A DNA stretch of 47,644 bases, taken from Oscillospiraceae bacterium. GTDB lineage: Bacteria > Bacillota > Clostridia > Oscillospirales > Oscillospiraceae. Position 1 is the first letter of the stretch; each line of letters opens with the position of its first letter. The notes beneath the pieces are model-generated. The model did no database searches. It was given only the letters and a program-made list of their open reading frames with translations, and was not told where the DNA came from. Where the stretch lies: the NCBI GenBank assembly GCA_016296635.1, contig JAEDIZ010000005.1, positions 1-47,644 of the forward strand, given 5' to 3'. Below, in pieces: positions 17,064 through 26,400 of the stretch. Position numbers and translations under genes: made by a program.

Positions 17064-17780
17064 ATGCAGGAACCCAAATATAAACGAGTGCTTCTGAAAA
17101 TCAGCGGTGAAGCGCTGGCAGGCGATGCCCACCGCGGTCTTGATTTTGATGTGATCGGTGGCGTGTGCGATGTCGTCAAGCAGTGTGTAGAGCTTGGCGT
17201 GCAGGTTGGCATCGTTGTCGGCGGCGGCAACTTCTGGCGCGGCGTCAAAGACGGCGGCGGCAGGATGGAGCGCACCAGAGCGGATCATATGGGCATGCTG
17301 GCGACGGTCATCAACGCTTTGGCAATTGCGGACTGCTTGGAGCAGCGCGATGTGGAAGTGCGTGTGCAGACTGCCATTGAGATGAGTAAGATCGCCGAGC
17401 CTTATATCCGCGGCAAGGCCATCCGTCATTTGGAAAAAGGAAGAGTCGTGATTTTCGGCTGCGGCACGGGCAACCCCTTCTTCTCTACGGATACCGGCGC
17501 GGTGCTGCGTGCGGCAGAGATCGAGGCAGATGCGATCCTGCTGGCAAAGAATATCGACGGCGTTTATTCGGCAGATCCCGCCAAGGATCCCAAAGCTGTC
17601 CGTTATGACAAAATCACATACGACGAGGTGCTGGCAAAGCATCTTGCCGTGATGGATACGACTGCAACCTCTCTTTCCATGGATAACCATATTCCCGTTC
17701 AGGTCTTTGCACTCAAGGATCCGCAGAATATCCTGCGTGTTGTCATGGGCGAGTCCATCGGCACGATTGTCGAGGAGTAA
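17064..17780 (+). CDS. pyrH: UMP kinase
   Basis: Phosphorylates UMP to UDP with ATP; hexameric and typically activated by GTP. The 238-residue amino-acid-kinase fold shows VLLKISGEALAG at the start, VVGGGNFWRG near residue 55, ADHMGMLATVINALA near 74 and GNPFFSTDTGAVLRA near 136. In many bacteria it follows rpsB-tsf; here an SLH protein gene lies upstream, so it has its own promoter. frr follows after a gap with two hairpins. Confidence 0.96.
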   Translation: MQEPKYKRVLLKISGEALAGDAHRGLDFDVIGGVCDVVKQCVELGVQVGIVVGGGNFWRGVKDGGGRMERTRADHMGMLATVINALAIADCLEQRDVEVRVQTAIEMSKIAEPYIRGKAIRHLEKGRVVIFGCGTGNPFFSTDTGAVLRAAEIEADAILLAKNIDGVYSADPAKDPKAVRYDKITYDEVLAKHLAVMDTTATSLSMDNHIPVQVFALKDPQNILRVVMGESIGTIVEE

Positions 17781-17786
17781 GAATTG

Positions 17787-17813
17787 TGCGAAAGCTTCTT
17801 TCGCATGGTTTTT
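17787..17813 (+). terminator. Hairpin with T run between pyrH and frr
   Basis: An 8-bp stem TGCGAAAG/CTTTCGCA with a 3-base loop, followed by TGGTTTTT. A weak terminator or attenuator that would lower expression of the genes downstream. Confidence 0.55.
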
Positions 17814-17822
17814 AAAAAACAT

Positions 17823-17857
17823 CATCTTATCATTCCATTGCTTCGCGTGATAAGATG
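17823..17857. promoter_or_regulatory. Second hairpin ahead of frr
   Basis: A perfect 10-bp stem CATCTTATCA/TGATAAGATG encloses a 15-base loop. It has no T run. It ends about 55 bases before the frr start. Role unknown: an mRNA-stability or processing element, or a protein-binding palindrome. Confidence 0.45.
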
Positions 17858-17911
17858 CAGCGTTTTCATTACAATACATGCCGACGCGAAGCGGCGGAAT
17901 GGATGATTAAT

Positions 17912-18463
17912 ATGGCAGATCTGAAACAGTTTGAAAAGAAAATGAATACCACGCTGGAAGTGCTGACTTCCGATTTCGGCGCCGTTCGCGCCGGCCGTGC
18001 AAACGCACAGGTGCTTGACCGCATTTCCGTTGAATACTACGGAACCCCCACCCCCCTTAACCAAGTCGGCACGATCTCTTCTCCGGATGCAAGAACGCTT
18101 GTAATCCAGCCTTGGGATCGTACGCTGCTCAAGCCCATCGAGAAGGCAATTCAGACTTCCGATCTTGGCATCAACCCGCAGAATGACGGTGTCGTCATCC
18201 GTCTGATCTTCCCGCAGCTCACCGAGGAACGCCGTAAGGATCTGACCAAGCAGGTCAAGAAATATGGCGAGGACAGCAAGGTTGCAATCCGTAATGTCCG
18301 CCGCGATGCTGTTGACTTCGTGAAGAAGGCACAGAAGAAGGGCGAGATGACCGAGGACGAGGAGAAGAAGGCTGAAAAGGACATTCAGGATCTGACGGAT
18401 AAGTATATCAAGAAGGTCGAAGAAATGTGCGCAAAGAAGGAAAAGGAACTGATGGAGATCTGA
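17912..18463 (+). CDS. frr: Ribosome recycling factor
   Basis: Releases ribosomes from mRNA after termination, together with EF-G. From ATG 17912 the protein is 183 residues, the family length, and carries RAGRANAQVLDRISVEYYG near residue 30 and LVIQPWD near 68. The long charged helix bundle ends in ELMEI. The open frame extends upstream to 17855, but that part lies in the hairpin region and would lengthen the protein abnormally. The ribosome site at the chosen start is weak (GGATGA). Confidence 0.95.
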   Translation: MADLKQFEKKMNTTLEVLTSDFGAVRAGRANAQVLDRISVEYYGTPTPLNQVGTISSPDARTLVIQPWDRTLLKPIEKAIQTSDLGINPQNDGVVIRLIFPQLTEERRKDLTKQVKKYGEDSKVAIRNVRRDAVDFVKKAQKKGEMTEDEEKKAEKDIQDLTDKYIKKVEEMCAKKEKELMEI

Positions 18464-18492
18464 TTCTCCGGCAGCTTTTCAAACAGAAACTG

Positions 18493-18521
18493 CAAAAGCC
18501 GCCGTTGGCGGCTTTTGTTTT
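18493..18521 (+). terminator. Terminator-like hairpin between frr and uppS
   Basis: An 11-bp stem (CAAAAGCCGCC with GGCGGCTTTTG), a GTT loop and TTTT. uppS and its followers must be reached by read-through or by a promoter I could not identify. Confidence 0.8.
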
Positions 18522-18567
18522 GTAACTTCCGCCGCACTCCTGCGGCAGAGAACGGCAAAGGATAAGT

Positions 18568-19302
18568 ATGAGTATTTTTTCTGCAAATACGGACAGCGCG
18601 CGTATGCCGCAGCACATTGCCATCATTATGGACGGCAACGGCCGCTGGGCAAAAAAACGCGGTCTGCCGCGCAATGCCGGCCATGCTGTCGGCAGCGAAA
18701 CCTTTCGGAAAATCGCGACTTACTGCAAGAACATCGGCGTGCAGTATCTGACGGTCTACGCATTTTCCACAGAGAACTGGAAGCGCTCCAAGGAAGAAGT
18801 CGAAGGCATCATGAAGCTCTTTGATCAGTATCTTCGGGAAGCGATCGAGGAAATGGAAGCCGATCATATCCGACTGAAGGTGCTGGGTGATCTGTCGCGC
18901 ATCAGCCCGGAGTTGCGGCAGCTGATCGAAAAAACGTATGAGATCTCCACGCATTACGATGGCTTTCAGGTCAATGTCTGCATCAATTATGGCGGACGCG
19001 ATGAGATCGTGCGTGCAGCAAGGGCCTTCGCCGAGAAGTGCCTTGCAGGTGAGGCAAAGCCGGAAGAACTGACGGAAGAATCTTTTTCGCATTATCTGTA
19101 TTCGGACGGAATTCCGGATCCGGAGCTGATTATCCGCCCGTCAGGTGAGCTTCGGACATCCAACTTCCTGCCTTGGCAGTCGGCATATTCGGAATACTAT
19201 TTCACGGATGTTCTGTGGCCGGATTTTGATGAAGCAGAGCTGGATAAGGCAATTGCGGCCTTCCGCGCCCGGGACAGACGCTTTGGAGGCGTGAAGAAAT
19301 GA
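18568..19302 (+). CDS. uppS: Isoprenyl (undecaprenyl) diphosphate synthase
   Basis: Builds the C55 lipid carrier precursor for wall synthesis by cis-condensation of IPP. The 244-residue protein has IIMDGNGRWAKKRGLPRNAGH near residue 19 (the catalytic Asp included), YAFSTENWKRS near 68 and the C-terminal IRPSGELRTSNFLPWQ with SEYYFTDVLWPDF. A good ribosome site (AAAGGATA) precedes the ATG. Its stop overlaps the cdsA start by four bases (ATGA), a coupled operon with cdsA, dxr, rseP, ispG and polC. Confidence 0.95.
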   Translation: MSIFSANTDSARMPQHIAIIMDGNGRWAKKRGLPRNAGHAVGSETFRKIATYCKNIGVQYLTVYAFSTENWKRSKEEVEGIMKLFDQYLREAIEEMEADHIRLKVLGDLSRISPELRQLIEKTYEISTHYDGFQVNVCINYGGRDEIVRAARAFAEKCLAGEAKPEELTEESFSHYLYSDGIPDPELIIRPSGELRTSNFLPWQSAYSEYYFTDVLWPDFDEAELDKAIAAFRARDRRFGGVKK

Positions 19303-20135
19303 AACAGAGATTACTTGTTGCGGCTGTCGGTGTGCCGCTGCTGTTGGTTATTCTGCTTGTCTGCCCGGCATGGGCAACGCTGATTCTGACCTGCGTCATC
19401 ATCGGTGTTGCGGCCTATGAGCTGCTGCACACGGCAGGAAAAGCCGTGCCAATCGGCGTCTATGGCATGACGATTCTGGTTTCGGTTTTTACGGCCGTCT
19501 ATATTTTTACCGGCAGCCATGCGTTTTCCATCGGCAGCGTCAGCTCCGTGACCATGATCCGCTGGTATTTTGTGATGTTCCTGTTCTTTGCTGCTGTGAT
19601 TACATTTGCCAAGGAACAGAAGCTCTGCTTCACGGATCTTGCAGTCGCAGTTGTGGCGGGCGTTGTATTCCCAGCACTATATTCCTGCATTGCGCTTCTT
19701 CGCAAAGAGGAGCCCTTCGGCAAGGTTTATGTTTTGGCGCCCTTTGTGATCGCCTTTATTGGCGACAGCTTTTCTATGCTGTTCGGCAGCAAGTTCGGCA
19801 AGAAGAAGCTGGCGCCGAAGGTCTCGCCCAATAAGACATGGGCGGGTTTCATCGCAGGGCCTTTCGGCAGCGCTATCGGCATGGTGCTGCTTGGTCTGGT
19901 CGGAAAACTGGTTTGGAGCTATACACCCAATTACATACTTCTCATTGTTTGTGGTGTTGTCTGCAATCTGTTCGGTCAGCTCGGCGATCTGTCCACAAGT
20001 CTGATCAAGCGCGAAGTGGGCATCAAGGATTACAGCAGGCTTTTCCTGACTCACGGCGGTATGCTGGATCGGTTTGATTCCACCATGTTCATTGCGCCGA
20101 TCGTTTATTTCTTTGTGCAGGGCGGTGTCATATGA
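19299..20135 (+). CDS. cdsA: Phosphatidate cytidylyltransferase
   Basis: Makes CDP-diacylglycerol from phosphatidate and CTP in the membrane. The 278-residue protein has about eight hydrophobic segments. The family signature is present near the C-terminus (SLIKREVGIKDYSR followed by LTHGGMLDRFDS). The conserved SPNKTWAGFIAG segment lies near residue 175. The start overlaps uppS and the stop overlaps dxr by four bases each. Confidence 0.95.
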   Translation: MKQRLLVAAVGVPLLLVILLVCPAWATLILTCVIIGVAAYELLHTAGKAVPIGVYGMTILVSVFTAVYIFTGSHAFSIGSVSSVTMIRWYFVMFLFFAAVITFAKEQKLCFTDLAVAVVAGVVFPALYSCIALLRKEEPFGKVYVLAPFVIAFIGDSFSMLFGSKFGKKKLAPKVSPNKTWAGFIAGPFGSAIGMVLLGLVGKLVWSYTPNYILLIVCGVVCNLFGQLGDLSTSLIKREVGIKDYSRLFLTHGGMLDRFDSTMFIAPIVYFFVQGGVI

Positions 20136-21274
20136 CAAAAACTATTTCTATTCTCGGATCCACCGGCTCCATCGGGCGTCAGACGCTGGATGTGGCAGAC
20201 CTGCTTGGTCTGCGTGTGGCGGCGATGGCGGCAGACCGAAATGTGGATCGCATGGAGGATCAGTGCAGAAAATACCGCCCGCAGTTGGCAGTTATGATGA
20301 ATGAACAAGCCGCACAGGAATTAAAAGTGCGGTTGGCGGATATAAATACAAAGGTGGCATCCGGACTGAACGGCCTCATGGAGGCGGCAAGTCTTCAAGA
20401 GGCGGATACCGTTGTAACGGCGGTTTCGGGCATGGTCGGTCTTCGGCCTACGCTGGCAGCGATCGGGGAGAAAAAGCGGATCGCCCTTGCGAACAAGGAA
20501 ACGCTGGTCTGTGCCGGCGAGCTTGTGATGGGAGAAGCACGCAGATGCGGTGCGGAAATCATCCCCGTGGACTCAGAGCATTCGGCGATTTTTCAGTGCC
20601 TGATAGGCTGCAAAGACCGTGCGGAGATCAAGCGGCTGATTCTGACCTGCTCCGGCGGGCCTTTCTTCGGCTTCGACCGGGAGCGACTTGCCTGCGTGAC
20701 GAAGGCGGATGCACTTCGGCATCCGAACTGGAAGATGGGACAGAAAATCACCGTGGACTGTGCAACGCTGATGAACAAGGGGTTGGAAGTGATTGAGGCC
20801 ATGCGGCTTTATGACCTTCCGCTTTCCAAGGTTACGGCCATCATCCACCGGCAGTCGGTGGTGCATTCGCTGGTCGAGTTCTGTGACGGTGCGGTGATGG
20901 CGCAGCTGGGCGTGCCGGATATGCGACTACCGATCCAGCTGGCGATGACCTATCCGGAGCGGAAGGGAAGTCCTGCGGCAGCGCTGGATCTGATTGGCTG
21001 CGGCAGTCTTGATTTCAAACCCATTGATGAAGAGAACTTCCCGTGTTTCCGGCTTGCAAAGAAGTCGGCGGAAATGGGCGGCACGGCCTGCGCGGCGATG
21101 AATGCGGCGAATGAGGCGGCGGTTGCGTTGTTTTTGCAGGAAAAAATCGGATTTTATGATATTTCGGACGCGGTGCAGGCGGCAATGGAAGCGCCCGTGA
21201 TTCTGAATCCGAATCTGGAGCAGATTCTGGAGGCAGATCATGCTGCCAGAGAACTGGTTCAAAAAATGTTTTAA
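20132..21274 (+). CDS. dxr: 1-deoxy-D-xylulose 5-phosphate reductoisomerase
   Basis: Second step of the MEP isoprenoid pathway (DXP to MEP, NADPH-dependent). The 380-residue protein has the NADPH loop LGSTGSIGRQTLDVA at the start, ALANKETLVCAGELV near residue 115, PVDSEHSAIFQCL near 145 and NKGLEVIEA near 213. Together with ispG downstream, and with uppS using the product IPP, it shows that the operon serves isoprenoid and lipid-carrier supply. Confidence 0.96.
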   Translation: MTKTISILGSTGSIGRQTLDVADLLGLRVAAMAADRNVDRMEDQCRKYRPQLAVMMNEQAAQELKVRLADINTKVASGLNGLMEAASLQEADTVVTAVSGMVGLRPTLAAIGEKKRIALANKETLVCAGELVMGEARRCGAEIIPVDSEHSAIFQCLIGCKDRAEIKRLILTCSGGPFFGFDRERLACVTKADALRHPNWKMGQKITVDCATLMNKGLEVIEAMRLYDLPLSKVTAIIHRQSVVHSLVEFCDGAVMAQLGVPDMRLPIQLAMTYPERKGSPAAALDLIGCGSLDFKPIDEENFPCFRLAKKSAEMGGTACAAMNAANEAAVALFLQEKIGFYDISDAVQAAMEAPVILNPNLEQILEADHAARELVQKMF

Positions 21275-21283
21275 GGTGATGCA

Positions 21284-22336
21284 ATGTTCATTCTGATTGC
21301 GATTCTTCTGTTCGGTGTATTGGTATTTGTACATGAGCTGGGACATTTTCTGACGGCAAAGGCCATGGATGTGCAGGTAAACGAATTTTCCATCTGCATG
21401 GGCCCGGCGATTTTCAAAAAACAGAAGGGCGAAACTCTATATTCTCTGCGGTGTATTCCCATCGGGGGCTACTGCGCAATGGAAGGGGAAGACGAGGAAA
21501 CCGATAATCCGAGAGCCTTTTCCTCGAAAGCCTGGTATCAGAAGCTTCCGATTCTGGCGGCGGGTTCCTTTATGAATTTCCTGCTGGGTGTTCTCATTCT
21601 GCTGGTCGTGTATTCCTGCTCTGCGGGTGTTTCAACCTCCAGAATAACGGGCTTCTTTGATGACGGCAGTCTGCAGCGTGCAGGTCTGCAGGTGGAAGAT
21701 GAGCTTTACCGGATTGACGGCAGGCGTGTCTATCTGTACTCTGATATCGGGATGCTGCTGGACAGAAACAAGACCGGTGTCTATGATCTGACGGTCAAAC
21801 GGGACGGAAAAACGGTCGAGCTGCAGAATTTTGAACTGACAAAGAAACTGCTGACGGAAAACGGCGTTGAGCAATACCGCTATGGGATTTACTTTGCTGC
21901 CGAGGAAATGAATTTCGGAAGACTTTTGAAAACAACATGGAATACGGCAATGGACTTTACAAGGCTTGTCTGGATGGGGCTGGAGGATCTTATCAGCGGC
22001 TTTGCATCCGTCAAGGATATGTCCGGGCCGGTGGGCATTGTGTCCGTGATTGCGGAAACCGGTGAACAGTCGGCAACAGTTTCTGACGGCCTTCTGAGTG
22101 TGGCGTATCTCGGTGCATTTATCGCCATCAATCTTGCAGTTATGAATATGCTGCCAATTCCGGCACTTGACGGCGGACGGATATTTCTGCTGCTGGTCAG
22201 CTCCGCTTTTACTGCCGTGACAAAGAAAAAGATTCCTGCAAAATATGAATCGTATGTGCATGCGGTAGGTATGGTACTGCTGCTTGCGTTTATCGCATTT
22301 GTGACATTCAAGGATATTTGGAAGCTCTTCAGTTGA
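21284..22336 (+). CDS. rseP: Site-2 (RIP) intramembrane metalloprotease
   Basis: A 350-residue membrane protease that cuts membrane-bound regulators within the bilayer. It has the zinc motif HELGH at about residues 18-22 in the first helix, a PDZ domain in the middle (AGLQVEDELYRIDGRRV near 130) and the second metal site in PIPALDGGR near 295. Start ATG 21284 is nine bases after dxr and has only a weak ribosome site (AAGGTG). Its substrate cannot be told from the sequence; no anti-sigma gene lies nearby. Confidence 0.93.
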   Translation: MFILIAILLFGVLVFVHELGHFLTAKAMDVQVNEFSICMGPAIFKKQKGETLYSLRCIPIGGYCAMEGEDEETDNPRAFSSKAWYQKLPILAAGSFMNFLLGVLILLVVYSCSAGVSTSRITGFFDDGSLQRAGLQVEDELYRIDGRRVYLYSDIGMLLDRNKTGVYDLTVKRDGKTVELQNFELTKKLLTENGVEQYRYGIYFAAEEMNFGRLLKTTWNTAMDFTRLVWMGLEDLISGFASVKDMSGPVGIVSVIAETGEQSATVSDGLLSVAYLGAFIAINLAVMNMLPIPALDGGRIFLLLVSSAFTAVTKKKIPAKYESYVHAVGMVLLLAFIAFVTFKDIWKLFS

Positions 22337-22348
22337 GAGGATAAACAA

Positions 22349-23386
22349 ATGACAAAACAAATCATGGTGGGTTCGGTTCCCGTCGGCGGCGGCGCACCGG
22401 TATCCATCCAGTCTATGCTGAATACGAAAACCACGGATGTAGAGGGCTCGCTTTCGCAGATCCGAAGTTTAGCCGCGGCAGGATGTCAGATCGCAAGACT
22501 GGCGATTCCCGACATGGAGGCGGCAAGCGCCTTTCGGGAGATCTGCGCGGAATCTCCGCTTCCGTTGGTGGCGGATATTCATTTTGACTACCGCCTTGCC
22601 ATTGCCGCAGCGGAAGCAGGCGCTTCCAAAATCAGAATCAATCCCGGCAACATCGGCGGAGAGGATCGTGTGAAAGCGGTTGTCGATGTCTGTAAGGAAA
22701 AAAGCATTCCCATCCGCATCGGCGTCAATGGCGGTAGTCTTGACAGAAAGCTGCTTGAAAAGTACGGCCATCCGACGCCGGAGGCCTTGGTGGAAAGTGC
22801 GTTTTCCCACTTGGAGCTGCTGGAAAAGCAGGGCTTCTATGATACCTGCGTTTCCATGAAGTCGAGTAATGTACCGCTCATGATGCAGGCATACCGGATA
22901 TTCTCAGCGCAGTCTGATTACCCGCTTCATGTGGGTGTCACGGAAACGGGAACAGAGTATATGGGTACCGTCAAATCGGCAATGGGCATCGGCGGGCTTC
23001 TCTGCATGGGCATCGGCGATACGATACGCGTGTCGCTGACTGCGGATCCCGTGCGTGAGGTCTATGCCGCCAAGGCAATTCTGAAGGCGGCCGGACTGCG
23101 AAAGGACGGCGTGAATATCGTTTCCTGCCCTACCTGCGGCAGAACGAGAATTGACCTTATCGGCCTTGTAAACCGGGTGGAAGAGGCCTTGAAGGACTGC
23201 AAAAAGCCCATTACCGTGGCGGTCATGGGATGCGTTGTCAACGGCCCCGGAGAAGCACGGGAAGCCGATGTGGGCATTGCCGGCGGCGAGGACTGCGGCA
23301 TGCTTTTTGCCAAGGGGCAGATGCCGCAGAAGCTTCCGTATGACGAATTGCTCCCGGCGCTGCTGGCCTATGTTGATACCTTGTAA
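22349..23386 (+). CDS. ispG: 4-hydroxy-3-methylbut-2-enyl diphosphate synthase (IspG)
   Basis: Penultimate step of the MEP pathway, with a [4Fe-4S] cluster. The 345-residue protein shows VPVGGGAPVSIQSMLNTKTTDV at the start (given in part), INPGNIGGEDRVKAVV near residue 97 and the cluster-binding cysteines in SCPTCGRTRIDL near 255 and MGCVVNGPGEA near 293. This is the single-module bacterial form. Its stop codon lies inside the first of two near-identical 15-base direct repeats that precede polC. Confidence 0.95.
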   Translation: MTKQIMVGSVPVGGGAPVSIQSMLNTKTTDVEGSLSQIRSLAAAGCQIARLAIPDMEAASAFREICAESPLPLVADIHFDYRLAIAAAEAGASKIRINPGNIGGEDRVKAVVDVCKEKSIPIRIGVNGGSLDRKLLEKYGHPTPEALVESAFSHLELLEKQGFYDTCVSMKSSNVPLMMQAYRIFSAQSDYPLHVGVTETGTEYMGTVKSAMGIGGLLCMGIGDTIRVSLTADPVREVYAAKAILKAAGLRKDGVNIVSCPTCGRTRIDLIGLVNRVEEALKDCKKPITVAVMGCVVNGPGEAREADVGIAGGEDCGMLFAKGQMPQKLPYDELLPALLAYVDTL

Positions 23387-23421
23387 GTTGACATAATTCT
23401 TTTGCTTAAGTTTACATAATT
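23384..23421. repeat. Direct repeat ahead of polC
   Basis: TAAGTTGACATAATT (23384-23398) and TAAGTTTACATAATT (23407-23421) match at 14 of 15 bases, with start points 23 bases apart. The first copy includes the ispG stop codon and a TTGACA box. It may be a pair of regulator sites or part of a promoter for polC. Confidence 0.55.
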
Positions 23422-23432
23422 GAGGAATCGAA

Positions 23433-26400
23433 ATGAGTGAAATTTCCTTTTCCGCATTGTTTCCGGGCTTTACGCCGCCCCCCAGTTGTGAGCAGCTGCT
23501 GACGGATGCCCGGCTGCAGCATGCGGAAATCGACCGGGAAACAAGAAAAATGATGCTGCAGATGAAGCTTTCCGCCTATCTGCCGCAAAAACAGCTCCAC
23601 GAACTGTCACAGGCGCTGCAGAAGCAGTACGGCCTTTCAGCGGTGGAGCTTTCGGTGCGTTATGACGAGTGCGTTCTGCCGCAGATGGATTTTCATGATC
23701 TGCGGCAGATCTTTGTGCGCCGCATTCCCTCTGCGTCTGTCATTCTTGCCGGTGCAAGGTGGGAGGTAGCGGACGATGCGATCCATGTTCACCTTGCAGC
23801 CAATGGCAAAAAGGACATCGAACCGGCGCTGCCGGAGGCGGAAGCATGGATTGAGCAGGCTTTCGGCGTCAGAAAAAAGATTGTAGTGGAGTCGAACGAC
23901 AATTTAGACGGCAAGGCTCTGTTTGCCGAAACGGAAAAGATCCGTCGGCAGGCCATGCAGGATGTTCCTGCAGCGGCGGTCGCAGAAGAAAAGAAGAAGC
24001 AGGCAAAACAGCAGAATGATGCAAACGGGGATCTCATTTTCGGGCGGCCCTTTAGCGGGGAAGTCGTGAAGATGAAAGAACTGAACCTCGATATGTTCAA
24101 GGTTGTGGTGGAGGGCAAGGTGTTTGCCGTCAATCATAAGGAACTGAAAAAGCGCAATGCATGGGTCGTCAGCTTTGATATGACGGACTATACAAGTTCT
24201 GTGCGCATCAATCAGTTTATGGAAGCGGACAAGGCGAAGCCGATCCTAGATAATGTGAAGGATGGAATGTGGCTCCGGATTCAGGGCAAAATGACCTTCG
24301 ACCGCTATGACAATGAAATGGTTATGCAGCCGAACAGCATTCTGAAAATCAAGGCACCCAAGCGGGAGGACACGGCAAAGGACAAGCGCGTGGAGCTGCA
24401 TCTGCACACCACCATGTCCTCCATGGATGCGCTGACGGAAACCGGTGCTGCCGTCAAGCGGGCGGCATCCTGGGGTCACAAGGCTATTGCTATCACCGAT
24501 CATGGCGGTGCACAGTCGTTCCCGGATGCCATGAAGGCGTCCGGCAAGGCAATCGTTGCCGGAACAGAGCAGCCGATCAAGATCCTGTACGGCTGCGAAG
24601 GATATTATGTTAACGATGTAGATGACCGCATCGCCATCCACGGAGACGGTGATTATTCCTTCGATGAGGAATATATTGCGTTCGATCTGGAAACAACCGG
24701 CCTTTCCGCCCAGCACGATACCATCATCGAGATTGGTGCGGCCCGTATGCGCCGCAATGAAGTGCTGGAAACCTTCCAGCTGTTCGTGAATCCGCATCAG
24801 AAGCTCTCAGCCAAAATTGTCGATCTGACCGGAATTACGGATGAGGATCTTGCAGATGCCCCGGATGTATCCGAGGCAATTCCGAAATTCCTGGAATTTG
24901 TAAACGGCAGACCGCTCTGCGCCCACAATGCGGATTTTGACATCGGCTTTGTTACAGCGGCCTGCGAACGGCTTGGACTGGAATTCCGACCGACTTATGT
25001 TGATACTCTGATCCTTGCACAGAATCTGCTGCCGGATTTGGGCAAATATAAGCTGAATATCGTTGCGGATGCCCTCAGCCTGCCGGAGTTCCAGCATCAC
25101 CGGGCTTCCGATGATGCCATCACCTGCGGGTATCTCATGATGCGCTTTTTCTCCATGCTGGAGGAAAAGAATATCCACAGCCTTGCGGCGGTGAATCCAC
25201 TCATGGAGCAGCTTCGCTCCGGCGGCAGGATCCTTGACCGCAGAGCAAAGCATATCATTCTGTTTGCAAAAAATTCCGTGGGTCTTCGTAATCTATACAG
25301 ACTGATTTCCTACGGAAATATCAAATATTTTAAACGCTTTCCCATTATGCCGAAGTCGGAGATTCTGCGCTGGCGAGAGGGTCTTATCATCGGCTCTGCC
25401 TGCGAAGCCGGTGAACTGTTCCAGGCCGTCGTGGATCACAAGAGCCCGGCGGAGTTAAAACGCATCGCATCGTTCTATGACTTCTTGGAAATTCAGCCCC
25501 TTTGCAACAACCACTTTATGCTGGAAAAGGGCATGGCGGAGAGCGAAGAAGATCTGCGGAATTTCAACCGCACGATCGTTCAGCTCGGCGAGGAGCTTGG
25601 CAAACCCGTCTGCGCCACCGGTGATGTGCATTTCCTTGACCCGGAGGATGAGGTCTACCGTCATATTCTCATGGCCACCAAGCAGATGCCCGATGCAGAC
25701 AAAAGCCTGCCGATCTACTTCAAGACCACCGATGAGATGCTGGAGGAATTCAGCTATCTCGGCGAGGAAAAGGCCTATGAGGTCGTTGTTACCAACACGA
25801 ATTTGATCGCGGACTGGTGCGAAACGAACCGTCCGGTGCCGCATAATCTGTTTGCACCGAAAATTGAAAACTCCGTTGAGGATCTAAAACGCCTTGTCTA
25901 CGAAAAGCTACACAGACTCTACGGCGAGAATCCGCCGGAGCTGATCGCAAAGCGCGTGGAAACGGAACTGCATGACATTATTTCTTGCCATTACGATGTG
26001 ATTTACATGTCGGCGCAGAAGCTGGTGCAGAACTCATTGGAGCATGGCTATCTGGTCGGCTCACGTGGCTCTGTCGGCTCGTCCATCGTTGCCTATATGT
26101 CCGGCATCACGGAGGTTAATTCCTTCCCGCCGCACTATCGCTGCCCGAAGTGCAAGTACACAACTTTTGAAGTGCCGGAGGGCTGTGCCTGCGGCGCGGA
26201 TCTGCCGGATGCGGTCTGTCCGGAGTGTGGGGCGAATCTGGATAAGGACGGATTTAACATCCCATTTGAAACCTTCCTCGGCTTCGGCGGTGACAAGGTG
26301 CCGGATATCGACCTCAACTTCTCCGGCGAGTATCAGGCGAAAGCTCACGCCTACTGCGTGGAAATGTTCGGTTCCGATCATGTGTTCCGCGCCGGTACCA

